From Streptomyces olivaceus (GTDB lineage: Bacteria; Actinomycetota; Actinomycetes; Streptomycetales; Streptomycetaceae), in assembly GCF_000721235.1 (NCBI RefSeq), contig NZ_JOFH01000022.1, forward strand, positions 1 through 64,000: a stretch of 64,000 bases of DNA, read 5' to 3'. The position numbers were made by a program, and so were the translations under genes. Below are positions 52,646 through 61,900 of this stretch, piece after piece; position 1 is the first letter of the stretch; the number at the start of each line of letters is the position of its first letter. Below the pieces are notes generated by a model that had not been told where the DNA came from, did no database searches, and was given only the letters and a program-made list of their open reading frames with translations.

Positions 52646-54075
52646 CGGGACCGAAACCGGGGCAGCCGAAGCCGGGGCACACGACGCCGGGCCATCCGAA
52701 GCCGGGCCACCCGACGCCGAGGCACACGACGCCGGGCCGAACCAGGCCGATGCACCTCGCCGCGCACCTCTCCGCAGTCGACGGCACCATCGTCCGGACC
52801 GACACCGTCCGGACCGACACCGTCCGGACGGATCCGCGCTCGGGCTCGCGCTCGCCGAGCGACTTCGCCTCCTTCGAGCGCCTCGCCCGCACCGCCGAAC
52901 GCGGCCTGTTCGACTTCTTACTCCTCGACGAGGGGCTCCGGCTGCCCGAGCAGAGGGGCCGCATCCGCGACCCGGACGTGGTCGGCCGCCCCGAGCCCCT
53001 GACCGTGCTGAACGCGCTCGCCACCGTCACCGACCGCCTCGGGCTCGCCGCCACGGCCGACGCCACCTTCCACGAGCCCTACGAACTCGCCCGCCGGCTC
53101 GCCACCCTGGACCACCTCAGCGGCGGCCGGGCCGCCTGGCACGTGCGGACCTCCTCCGACGCCCGCACCGGCGAGAACTTCCGGCGCGGCGGCCACCTCG
53201 ACCGGGCCGACCGGTACACCCGCGCCGCCGAGTTCGTCGCCGCAGCCCGGGAACTGTGGGACTCCTGGACCCCCGACGGCACGCCCCGCCCCTTCACCCA
53301 CCAGGGGCGGCACTTCGACGTCGCGGGGGAGTTCACCCTGCCCCGCTGCCCGCAGGGGCACCCGGTGGTCGTCCGGGCGGGCGACTCCGAGGAGGGCCGG
53401 GAGTTCGCCGCGTCCTCGGCCGACGTGCTCCTCTCCGGCCGGTGGGCCGGGGGCTGTCCGGAAGCCGGCCGCGCCTTCTACGCGGACGTGAAGCGCCGCC
53501 TGGCGAAGTACGGCCGCGGTCCCGGCGATCTCAAGATCATGGCCAATGCCGCCGTCGTCCTCGGGGACAGTGCCGCCGAGGCGCACGAACGGGCCGAGGA
53601 GATCCGGTGGCAGCAGGTCTCCCCGCAGACCGCGCTGCTGGCGCTGGAGCGGATCTGGGGCGTCGACCTCTCCGGACACGACCCCGACGGCCCGCTGCCC
53701 GACATCGACCCGGTGCCGGACCCGCGGCTCGGCCCGGGCCGCGCCCGGCACGGCGACCGCGTCGCGACCGCCGAGAAGTGGCGGGCCCTGGCGCGGGAGC
53801 GGGGGCTGTCCATCCGGCAGACCGTGTTCGAGGCGGGCGCCCGGCAGTCCTTCGTCGGCACGCCCGAGTCGGTCGCCGCCGAACTGGCGGAGTCCGTGGC
53901 GCGGGACGCCGCCGACGGTTTCGTCCTCGTACCGCATCCGGCCCCGGGCGGCCTGGACGAGTTCGTGGACCGGGTGGTCCCGCTGCTGCAGGAGCGGGGC
54001 GCGTTCCGTACCGCGTACGAGGGCGCCACCCTGCGTGCGCACCTCGGTCTGGCCGAGCCGGTGTGGAAGGGTTGA
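52642..54075 (+). CDS. LLM-class monooxygenase, NtaA/SnaA/DszA family, with TTA codon
   Basis: The 477-residue protein belongs to the NtaA/SnaA/SoxA family (MHLAAHLSAVDGT..., TAERGLFDFLLLDEGLRL, LATLDHLSGGRAAWHVRTSSDARTGENF). These FMN-dependent enzymes act on nitrilotriacetate, pristinamycin or dibenzothiophene-type substrates. Residues 1-36 are Pro/His/Thr repeats from short DNA repeats, so ATG 52750 may be the true start, although ATG 52642 overlaps the previous stop. Codon 93 is TTA (52918-52920), which makes translation depend on the bldA tRNA in Streptomyces. A 15-bp repeat encodes VRTDT units. Confidence 0.88.
   Translation: MTGPKPGQPKPGHTTPGHPKPGHPTPRHTTPGRTRPMHLAAHLSAVDGTIVRTDTVRTDTVRTDPRSGSRSPSDFASFERLARTAERGLFDFLLLDEGLRLPEQRGRIRDPDVVGRPEPLTVLNALATVTDRLGLAATADATFHEPYELARRLATLDHLSGGRAAWHVRTSSDARTGENFRRGGHLDRADRYTRAAEFVAAARELWDSWTPDGTPRPFTHQGRHFDVAGEFTLPRCPQGHPVVVRAGDSEEGREFAASSADVLLSGRWAGGCPEAGRAFYADVKRRLAKYGRGPGDLKIMANAAVVLGDSAAEAHERAEEIRWQQVSPQTALLALERIWGVDLSGHDPDGPLPDIDPVPDPRLGPGRARHGDRVATAEKWRALARERGLSIRQTVFEAGARQSFVGTPESVAAELAESVARDAADGFVLVPHPAPGGLDEFVDRVVPLLQERGAFRTAYEGATLRAHLGLAEPVWKG
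52791..52835 (+). repeat. 15-bp coding tandem repeat
   Basis: CGTCCGGACCGACAC occurs at 52791 and 52806 exactly and at 52821 with changes, encoding VRTDT-VRTDT-VRTDP near the start of the SnaA-like gene. Only one such unit is expected from the family, so two are extra copies. Confidence 0.85.
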
Positions 54076-54078
54076 GCC

Positions 54079-54882
54079 ATGACGAGCGACGCATCCGACG
54101 GCGAGAACGACGCATCCGGCGCGTGGAAGCGCTGGCACGAGCAGCGTGTCGCCGCGGTCTCGGCGCCCTACGGGCCGCTCGCGCTGACCGGCACGCACTG
54201 GCTGGCGGACCACCCCGACGGGCGGCTCCCCGACGCCCCCGGGCGGTGGACGGCGGCCGGCGACGCGGTGCTGCTGAGCGCAGGTCCGGCGGACGGCCTC
54301 ACCGTGGACGGGCGCCCCCTCGACGGCGAGGCGCGGCTCACGGCCGACCCGGGGCCGGGCGAGGCCCGGGTGGCCCACGGCGAGCGGCGGCTGGTCGTCC
54401 TGGTCCGCGAGGACCTGTGGGGCGTACGGGACTTCGACCCGGCCGCCCCCGCACGGCGGGCGTTCCGCGGTGTCGCGGCCACGCCGTACGATCCGCGCTG
54501 GTCGGTGCCGGGCCGCTTCACCCCGTACGACACCGGGCGGCGCAGTGTGCGGGTGCCGAACGCGGACGGGCGCGAGCGCGGGCTGGCGCTCGGCGGGGAG
54601 CTGGCCTTCGCACTCGACGGCCGGACGCACACACTCCAGGTGAGCGTCGAGCACGACGGCTCGCTGTGGGCGGTCTTCGCCGACGCCACCAGCGGGAGCA
54701 CCAGTTACCGCTTCCGGTTCCTGCGCCCGGCCGCGCCCGACGCCGGGGGCCGTACGACGGTCGACCTCAACCGCGCGCTGCTGCCGCCGTGTGCGTTCGC
54801 CGACCACTTCGTCTGCCCCTTCCCGCCACCGGGCAACACCCTGGCGGTCCGCGTGGAGGCGGGGGAGCGGGAACTGCGCTGA
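54079..54882 (+). CDS. DUF1684 family protein
   Basis: The 267-residue protein shows DUF1684 features: W...R...L.GP.GPLALTGTHWL near the start, FRGVAATPYDPRWSVPGRF (about 131-149), then LNRALLPPCAFADHFVCPFPPPGNTLAVRVEAGE at the C-terminus. The YDPRW and PPCAFxxxxxCPxPPPxN motifs are diagnostic. The biochemical role of the family is unknown. It starts 4 bases after the SnaA-like gene's stop and is surely in the same operon, so it may help the monooxygenases. Confidence 0.88.
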   Translation: MTSDASDGENDASGAWKRWHEQRVAAVSAPYGPLALTGTHWLADHPDGRLPDAPGRWTAAGDAVLLSAGPADGLTVDGRPLDGEARLTADPGPGEARVAHGERRLVVLVREDLWGVRDFDPAAPARRAFRGVAATPYDPRWSVPGRFTPYDTGRRSVRVPNADGRERGLALGGELAFALDGRTHTLQVSVEHDGSLWAVFADATSGSTSYRFRFLRPAAPDAGGRTTVDLNRALLPPCAFADHFVCPFPPPGNTLAVRVEAGERELR

Positions 54883-55088
54883 GGTCCGGCGGGGGTTGGC
54901 GGAAGCCGCCCCCGGGGTGACGGCCGAAAGGCACCCTTGCGCCGACCGGTCGTTCGGCCGAATACTCCAACCTCAGCGCTTGTCAGGGGCACGACGTATC
55001 CGGAACCCGGAGGTCCGTCCCTGGCTGCGCCTCACGGGCCCCGACCCCACACGAGGGGCCCCCGACTTCCCCTGTGGAGGAACGAAAA

Positions 55089-55991
55089 GTGAGGATCAAG
55101 CGCACCACCCCCCGAAGCGGCATCACGAGACGGACTCGGCTGATCGCCGTATCCACCGGCCTCGTGGCCGCCGCCGCCGTGGCGATCCCCAGCGCCAACG
55201 CGGCATCCACCCCGGCCACCTTCAGTGCCGCGGAACTGAGCAGCGCCAGCGGCGCTGTGCTCCAGGCCGACGTCCCGGGCACCGCCTGGGCCGTCGACAG
55301 CGAGTCCGGCCAGGTGCTCGTCACCGTGGACAGCACGGTCTCCCAGGCCGAGATCGCGAAGATCAAGGAGCAGGCGGGCGACAAGTCCGACGCGCTCACG
55401 ATCAAGCGCACCCCCGGCAAGCTCAACAAGCTCATCCAGGGCGGCGACGCCATCTACGCGAGCAGCTGGCGCTGCTCCCTCGGCTTCAACGTCCGCACCA
55501 GCAGCGGCGCCGAGTACTTCCTGACCGCCGGTCACTGCACCGACGGCGCCGGCGCCTGGCGCTCCAGCTCCGGCGGCACCGTCATCGGCCAGACGGCGGG
55601 CTCCAGCTTCCCCGGCAACGACTACGGCATCGTGCAGTACACCGGCTCCGTCTCCCGGCCCGGCACCGCCAACGGCGTGGACATCACCCGCGCGGCCACC
55701 CCGAGCGTGGGCACCACCGTCATCCGTGACGGCTCCACCAGCGGTACCCACAGCGGCCGGGTCACCGCCCTGAACGCCACGGTCAACTACGGCAGCGGCG
55801 ACATAGTCTCCGGGCTGATCCAGACCAACGTCTGCGCCGAGGGCGGCGACTCCGGCGGCCCGCTCTACGGCAGCAACGGCACCGCGTACGGTCTGACCTC
55901 CGGCGGCAGCGGCAACTGCTCCTCCGGCGGTACGACGTTCTTCCAGCCGGTGACGGAGGCCCTGAGCGCCTACGGCGTCAGCGTCTACTAG
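55089..55991 (+). CDS. Secreted serine protease, streptogrisin family (SGPB-like)
   Basis: The 300-residue S1 family preproprotease has a signal peptide (about 1-38, [11 protein letters not shown]...ANA), an alpha-lytic-type propeptide and a mature domain starting at [20 protein letters not shown] (about 117). The triad lies in LTAGHC (His), NDYG (Asp) and GDSGGPLY (Ser). The mature end [21 protein letters not shown] is nearly that of streptogrisin B. GGAGG precedes GTG 55089. The protease acts outside the cell after self-cleavage. A second protease follows. Confidence 0.93.
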   Translation: MRIKRTTPRSGITRRTRLIAVSTGLVAAAAVAIPSANAASTPATFSAAELSSASGAVLQADVPGTAWAVDSESGQVLVTVDSTVSQAEIAKIKEQAGDKSDALTIKRTPGKLNKLIQGGDAIYASSWRCSLGFNVRTSSGAEYFLTAGHCTDGAGAWRSSSGGTVIGQTAGSSFPGNDYGIVQYTGSVSRPGTANGVDITRAATPSVGTTVIRDGSTSGTHSGRVTALNATVNYGSGDIVSGLIQTNVCAEGGDSGGPLYGSNGTAYGLTSGGSGNCSSGGTTFFQPVTEALSAYGVSVY

Positions 55992-56523
55992 TCGTCCCCG
56001 GCACGCAGGTACGCAGGCACAGCACGCACGCATGGCACGCGCGTAGAGCACGCGCGTAGAGCAAGCGCAGTACGCACGGCACGCGCAGCCGGCAGCGCGT
56101 GGAGCCCCCGCACCGAACGGTGCGGGGGCTCTCCCGTGTTCGGTCCGCGTGCGACCGTGCTCGGGTCGCGTGTCCGGTCCGCGTGTTCGGGTCGTGTGTT
56201 CGGGTCGCGACGCCACCAGCGCGCGTAGACGCACGTAGAGGGCCAGGTCCGCAAGAGGTGAATTCAGGACAGGGCATGTCCCCGTCGGCCGGACCTCGGT
56301 TACTCGCTCGTAGCGTTTGCTGGTGCGTCCGCGACGCGAATCCCGCTGGAAGGGACATGAGTGGTGAAGGACGTGTGACCGCGCTGGAGTTGTCGTGCGC
56401 ACGTCCTGAAGTCGACCTTGTGTGCTCCCTGTGGAATCGGAAGAGTTAGCGCTCGTCAACCAGCCTTCCGGTTCGCGAGGTCCCCACAACCTCTCGGACC
56501 GACCCCCCACAGGAGGACGTGAG
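55992..56523. other. Intergenic region between the two protease genes
   Basis: About 530 bases. The first 100 are a run of short GCACGC/GCGTAGAGC repeats. A strong hairpin terminator lies at 56102-56131. The next 100 bases repeat TTCGGGTCGTGTG/TCCGGTCCGCG words. From 56255 on the sequence is less GC-rich and should hold the promoter of the second protease gene; CTCGTAGCGTTTGC near 56307 contains a possible -10 (TAGCGT). No gene is seen. Confidence 0.55.
56102..56131 (+). terminator. Hairpin terminator after first protease gene
   Basis: GAGCCCCCGCACC (56102-56114) and its exact complement (56119-56131) enclose a 4-base GAAC loop: a 13-bp perfect stem about 110 bases after the stop. Confidence 0.92.
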
Positions 56524-57606
56524 TTGAAGCACCGACGCATACCCAGGCGACGTGCAGCAGTCGTAGGTGCGGGCATCACCGCACTCGTCGCGGCGGGAGT
56601 CACCTTCCAGACTGCGAACGCCAGTGAGTCCGAGCCGACCTCCGCCCCCGAGACCCTGTCGGTCACGGCGGCCGGAAAGCTCGCCTCCACGCTGATCGGC
56701 GACCTCGGCACCGACGCCGCGGGCACGTACTACGACGCCCAGGCCAAGAGCCTCGTCGTCAACGTGCTCGACCAGAGCGCCGCGCAGACCGTCGAGGAGG
56801 CCGGCGCCAAGGCCAGAATCGTCGAGAACTCGCTCGCCGACCTGAAGAGCGCGCGCACCACCCTCACCGACGACGCGACCATCCCGGGCACGTCCTGGGC
56901 GACCGACCCGACCACCAACAAGGTCGTCGTCACCGCGGACCGCACGGTCTCCAAGGCCGAGCTGGCCAAGCTGACCAAGGTCGTCGACGGACTGGGCGCC
57001 AAGGCCGAGCTCAAGCGGACCAAGGGCGAGTACAAGCCCTTCATCGCGGGTGGCGACGCCATCACCGGAGGCGGCGGGCGCTGCTCGCTGGGCTTCAACG
57101 TGACCAAGGGCGGCGAGCCGTACTTCATCACCGCCGGCCACTGCACCGAGTCCATCTCCAGCTGGTCGGACTCCTCCGGGAACGTCATCGGCGAGAACGA
57201 GTCGTCCAGCTTCCCGGACAACGACTACGGCCTGGTCAAGTACACCGGCGACGTGGACCACCCGAGCGAGGTGAACCTCTACGACGGTTCCTCGCAGGCC
57301 ATCTCGGGCGCCTCCGAGGCCACCGTCGGCCAGGAAGTGACCCGCAGCGGTTCCACCACGCAGGTGCACGACGGCACGGTGACCGGCCTGGACGCCACCG
57401 TGAACTACGGCAACGGCGACATCGTCAACGGCCTGATCCAGACCGACGTCTGCGCCGAGCCCGGCGACAGCGGCGGTTCGCTCTTCTCGGGCGACCAGGC
57501 CATCGGCCTCACCTCCGGCGGCAGCGGTGACTGCAGCGCCGGTGGCGAGACCTTCTTCCAGCCGGTGACGGAGGCCCTGGAGGCCACCGGCACGGAGATC
57601 GGCTGA
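56524..57606 (+). CDS. Secreted serine protease, streptogrisin family (acidic variant)
   Basis: The S1 family preproprotease (360 residues) has a signal peptide (about 1-38, basic [14 protein letters not shown], then a hydrophobic core to ASES) and a longer propeptide than its neighbour. The mature domain starts near [21 protein letters not shown]. The triad is in ITAGHC, NDYGLV and GDSGGSLF. The mature domain is unusually acidic ([19 protein letters not shown]), so charge preference may differ. AGGAGG lies 6 bases before TTG 56524. It shares 50-60% of its residues by eye with the preceding gene, pointing to tandem duplication. Confidence 0.92.
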   Translation: MKHRRIPRRRAAVVGAGITALVAAGVTFQTANASESEPTSAPETLSVTAAGKLASTLIGDLGTDAAGTYYDAQAKSLVVNVLDQSAAQTVEEAGAKARIVENSLADLKSARTTLTDDATIPGTSWATDPTTNKVVVTADRTVSKAELAKLTKVVDGLGAKAELKRTKGEYKPFIAGGDAITGGGGRCSLGFNVTKGGEPYFITAGHCTESISSWSDSSGNVIGENESSSFPDNDYGLVKYTGDVDHPSEVNLYDGSSQAISGASEATVGQEVTRSGSTTQVHDGTVTGLDATVNYGNGDIVNGLIQTDVCAEPGDSGGSLFSGDQAIGLTSGGSGDCSAGGETFFQPVTEALEATGTEIG

Positions 57607-57634
57607 GCGACACCCGCACCACCCGCACACCCGT

Positions 57635-57668
57635 GAAGTCCCGTCCCGCGCGCGAGGGGCGGGACTTC
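57635..57668. terminator. Hairpin terminator after second protease gene
   Basis: GAAGTCCCGTCCC (57635-57647) pairs with GGGGCGGGACTTC (57656-57668), a 13-bp stem with one G-U pair and an 8-base loop. It separates the protease gene from the convergent membrane-protein gene; GCGTACGGCG-type repeats follow to 57740. Confidence 0.85.
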
Positions 57669-57747
57669 CGCGTGCGTACGGCGCGTACGGCGAGTCAGCG
57701 TCTCCGCGTGCGTACGGCGGGTCGGCGCCTCCGTGTGCGCAGGGCGG

Positions 57748-58806
57748 TCAGCCGGTCCGCCCGGGCAGCTCCCTGTCCCGCCGTACGCCCGGCAGCGCGG
57801 CCGCCAGCATCGTGATCACCGTCCCCGCGACCGCCCACGCCCACAGCACCAGCAGGGAGAAGGTCACGTCGTTCGCCTTGAAGTAGGCGATCGAGCGGGC
57901 CGCCCAGGTGCCCGCGCCCGGCGGCAGCGCCGGGCCGATCGCCTGCCAGAACGGCGGCAGCAGCGGCAGCGGGAAGGCGCCGCCCGCGCTCGGGTTGCCC
58001 GCGATCACCACCAGCAGGATCGCCAGCCCGATGCCGACGACCCCGAAGACGCCCTGGAGGGCGAGGGTGGCGGCGCCCACCGCGAAGGTGATCAGCGCGC
58101 CCAGCCCCCACAGGTCCACCACGCTGCCGGGCAGCGCGCCCAGGACCGGCCCGACGATCACCGCGCCGCCGAGTCCGCCGGCGATCGCGACCAGCGCCAT
58201 CACGACGAGCCGGATCGCCGCGCGGCGCGGGTTGGCCGGCCGGGCGCCGGTGCTGATCGCCAGGATCGAGGCGCACAGATAGCCGCCGACGCACCAGCCC
58301 ACGACCAGGTAGAAGGACGACAGCCCGTCGAAGTCGCGGGGGGAGGCCGGAGCCACGTCGACGGTCCGCGTCGCGCGCCCCTCGGACTGCTCCGCCCTGC
58401 CGAGGATGCCCTCCAGCGTGGTGGCGAGGACGGTGCCGCCGCCGGAGGCGACCAGCAGGGTGTCGGTGCGGCCGGAGGGGTCGACGACCAGGGCGCCGTC
58501 GATCTCCCGGTTCTCGATCTGCCGCCGGGCGCTCGCCTCGTCGGCCACCGTGCGCGGATCCAGCGGCGAGCCCGGCAGCCGCTCCAGCCGGCCCGCCGTC
58601 TGCTCGGCCGCCGCCCCCGGCGCGACCACCCCGAAGGGCACGTCCCTCGGCCTCGGGTCGTGCAGCGCGCCCACGTAGGAGGCGATGAACAGCAGCTGGA
58701 GCGCGAGCACACCGATCACGAGCAGGGTGGCCCGCAGGGTGACGGCGTCCTTCACCTCGTCGAGGAAGGAGCCGCTGCGACGGTCGGCGACCGGGGTGTG
58801 TGACAT
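57748..58806 (-). CDS. Membrane protein, ABC-2/SNG1 (DUF3533)-like
   Basis: The 352-residue protein has one N-terminal membrane helix (about 28-48, LLVIGVLALQLLFIASYVGAL), an extracytoplasmic domain of about 130 residues, and five further helices (about 180-345). This layout, with PFGVVAPG...DGALVVDPSGRTDTLLVASGGG in the loop, matches the SNG1/YhgE-like half of ABC-2-type membrane proteins. A transport or stress role is plausible but unproven. ATG 58806 gives MSHTPVADRRSGSF. It diverges from dnaE2; the LexA box lies between them, about 105 bases from this start. Confidence 0.78.
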   Translation of the reverse strand: MSHTPVADRRSGSFLDEVKDAVTLRATLLVIGVLALQLLFIASYVGALHDPRPRDVPFGVVAPGAAAEQTAGRLERLPGSPLDPRTVADEASARRQIENREIDGALVVDPSGRTDTLLVASGGGTVLATTLEGILGRAEQSEGRATRTVDVAPASPRDFDGLSSFYLVVGWCVGGYLCASILAISTGARPANPRRAAIRLVVMALVAIAGGLGGAVIVGPVLGALPGSVVDLWGLGALITFAVGAATLALQGVFGVVGIGLAILLVVIAGNPSAGGAFPLPLLPPFWQAIGPALPPGAGTWAARSIAYFKANDVTFSLLVLWAWAVAGTVITMLAAALPGVRRDRELPGRTG

Positions 58807-58910
58807 GTCCCCACGGTCCGGGTCGACGGGTGTTTGCGCAGGTGGGACAGGGCCGAACGGATGTCGCACACGTATTCGAAATTTGGTCTATGGTGGGGGT
58901 GAGGTAGTTG

Positions 58911-58924
58911 GGAACAGACGTTCG
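58911..58924 (+). promoter_or_regulatory. LexA-binding SOS box
   Basis: GGAACAGACGTTCG contains GAAC-AGAC-GTTC, an exact fit to the Gram-positive/actinobacterial SOS core GAAC-RNRY-GTTC. It lies 37 bases upstream of the dnaE2 start. LexA bound here should repress the dnaE2-imuB-like operon until DNA damage. Confidence 0.85.
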
Positions 58925-58960
58925 ATAAGGCGTCGTGGTTCATGAGTCGGGAGGTGCGTG

Positions 58961-61900
58961 ATGCCGGGTTTCACGCATCTGCACACCGTCTCCGGGTTCT
59001 CCGCCCGCTACGGCGCCTCCCATCCGGAGCGGCTGGCCGAGCGGGCCGTCGAACGGGGTATGGACGCCCTCGCCCTCACCGACCGCGACACCCTCGCGGG
59101 CGCGGTCCGCTTCGCCAAGGCCTGCGCCGGGGCGGGCGTCCGGCCGCTGTTCGGCGCGGAGCTGGCGGTGGCCGCGTCCGAGTCCGGGGCCGCCGACCGC
59201 ACGGAGACGTCCGTACGCCGGGACCGGCGCCGTGCCCCCGCGCGCGGAGGTGCCTTCGTCGACGAGTCGGCCCCGCGGGTGACCTACCTCGCCCGCGACG
59301 GCGCCCGCGGCTGGGCCGGCCTGTGCCGCCTCGTCTCCGCCGCCCACACGGCCGAGGGCACCCCGCTGCTGTCCTGGGCCGACAACCACGCCGACGGTCT
59401 GACCGTCCTGCTCGGCCCCGGCTCCGACGTCGGCCGCGCCCTCGCCGCCGGCCGCCCCGACCGCGCGGCGCGGCTCCTCGCCCCCTGGCGGGAGGTCTAC
59501 GGCGACGCCCTGCGCCTGGAGGCCGTCTGGCACGGCCGCACCGGCACCGGTCCCGGCTCCCTGCGCCTGGCCTCCCGCACCGTCGGGTTCGCTGCCGAGC
59601 AGGGTGTCCGGCCGGTGCTCTCCAACGCCGTCCGCTACGCCGACCCCGGCCAGGGCCGGGTCGCCGACGTGCTGGACGCCGCCCGCCGCCTCGTCCCGAT
59701 CGACGTCACCGGGGAACTGGACTCCGGCGAGGCCTGGCTCAAGGACGCCGGCGCCATGCGGCACGCCGCCGAGCGGATCGTCGAGTCCGCGGGCTTCCGG
59801 CGCGACACCGCCGACCGCCTGCTGGAGCAGACGCGGGCCACGGCCGCCGAGTGCCTGGTCGACCCCGAGGACGACCTCGGCATGGGCGCCGTCCACTTCC
59901 CCGAACCGCACCTCGTCGGCGCCGGGCGCCGCACCGCCCAGCGGGCGCTCGCCTCCCGGGCGGCGGCGGGCATGGTGCGGCGCGGCTACGACCGGCGGCC
60001 GGGCCGCCGCGCGTACTGGGAGCGGATGCACCGCGAGCTGGACATCATCGCCCACCACGGCTTCGCCTCGTACTTCCTCACCGTCGCCCAGGTCGTGGAC
60101 GACGTACGGCACATGGGCGTCCGGGTCGCCGCGCGCGGCTCGGGCGCGGGCTCGCTCGTCAACCACCTCCTCGGCATCGCCCACGCCGACCCGGTCGAGC
60201 ACGGGCTGCTGATGGAGCGGTTCCTGTCCAAGGAGCGGGTGGTCCTGCCCGACATCGACATCGACGTGGAGTCCGCGCGCCGCCTGGAGGTCTACCGCGC
60301 GATCATCGGCCGGTTCGGCACCGAGCGGGTCGCCACGGTCGCCATGCCGGAGACCTACCGGGTGCGCCACGCCATCCGCGACGTGGGTGCCGCCCTGTCC
60401 ATGGACCCGGCCGAGATCGACCGGGTCGCCAAGTCCTTCCCGCACATCCGCGCCCGCGACGCCCGCGCGGCGCTGGAGGAACTGCCCGAGCTGCGGGAAC
60501 TCGCGGAGGAGACCCGGCGGGAAGGGCGGGAAGGCGGGCGGTACGGCAGGCTCTGGGACCTGGTCGAGGGCCTGGACGCCCTCCCGCGCGGTGTCGCCAT
60601 GCACCCCTGCGGAGTCCTGCTCTCCGACGCCTCCCTGCTCTCCCGTACGCCGGTCGTGCCGACCAGCGGCGAGGGCTTTCCGATGGCCCAGTTCGACAAG
60701 GACGACGTGGAGGACCTCGGGCTGCTCAAGCTGGACGTGCTCGGCGTGCGGATGCAGTCGGCGATGGCGCACGCGGTCGCCGAGGTGGAGCGGGCGACGG
60801 GGGAGCGGGTCGACCTGGACGCCGTACCGGAGGACGACCCGGCGACGTACCGGATGATCCGCTCCGCCGAGACGCTGGGCTGCTTCCAGATCGAGTCGCC
60901 GGGCCAGCGGGACCTGGTGGGTCGGCTCCAGCCGTCGACCTTCCACGACCTCGTGGTCGACATCTCGCTCTTCCGGCCCGGCCCGGTCGCCGCCGACATG
61001 GTGCGGCCGTTCATCGAGGCCCGGCACGGACGGGCGCCGGTGCGCCACCCGCACGAGGATCTGGCGGAGCCGCTGGAGAGCACCTACGGGGTCGTCGTCT
61101 TCCACGAGCAGATCATCGACATCGTCGCCATCATGACCGGCTGCGGACGCGGAGAGGCCGACCGGGTGCGGCGCGGCCTCTCCGACCCGGAGTCGCAGGG
61201 GCGGATCAAGGTGTGGTTCGCCCAGCACGCGGCGGCGAGGGGATACGACGCAGAAACGATTCAGCGAACCTGGGGGATCGTCGAGGCCTTCGGCAGCTAC
61301 GGCTTCTGCAAGGCGCACGCCGTCGCCTTCGCGGTGCCGACGTACCAGTCGGCGTGGCTGAAGGTCCACCACCCGGCCGCCTTCTACGCGGGCCTGCTCA
61401 CCCACGACCCCGGCATGTATCCCAAGCGGCTGCTCCTCGCGGACGCGCGGCGGCGCGGGGTGCCGATCCTGCCGTTGGACGTGAACGCGTCGGGGGTCGC
61501 ACACAGGATCGAACTGGTGTCCGAGGCGCGGCGTTCCAAGGGGACGGTCTGGGGCCTGCGCCTCGCCCTCTCCGACGTGCACGGCATCAGCGAGGCCGAG
61601 GCGGAACGGATCGCCGAGGGGCAGCCCTACGCCTCCCTGCTCGACTTCTGGGAACGGGCCCGCCCCAGCAGGCCGCTGGCCGGACGGCTCGCCCAGGTCG
61701 GCGCGCTGGACGCGTTCGGCGCCAACCGACGCGACCTGCAACTGCACCTGACCGAGCTGCACCGCGGCGCCCGGGGCGGACGCGGCGACCAACTCCCGCT
61801 GTCCGGCGGACGGAAGACCGCCCCCGCCGGACTGCCCGACCTCACCTCGGCGGAGAGGCTCAGCGCCGAACTGGGCGTGCTCTCCATGGACGCCTCGCGC

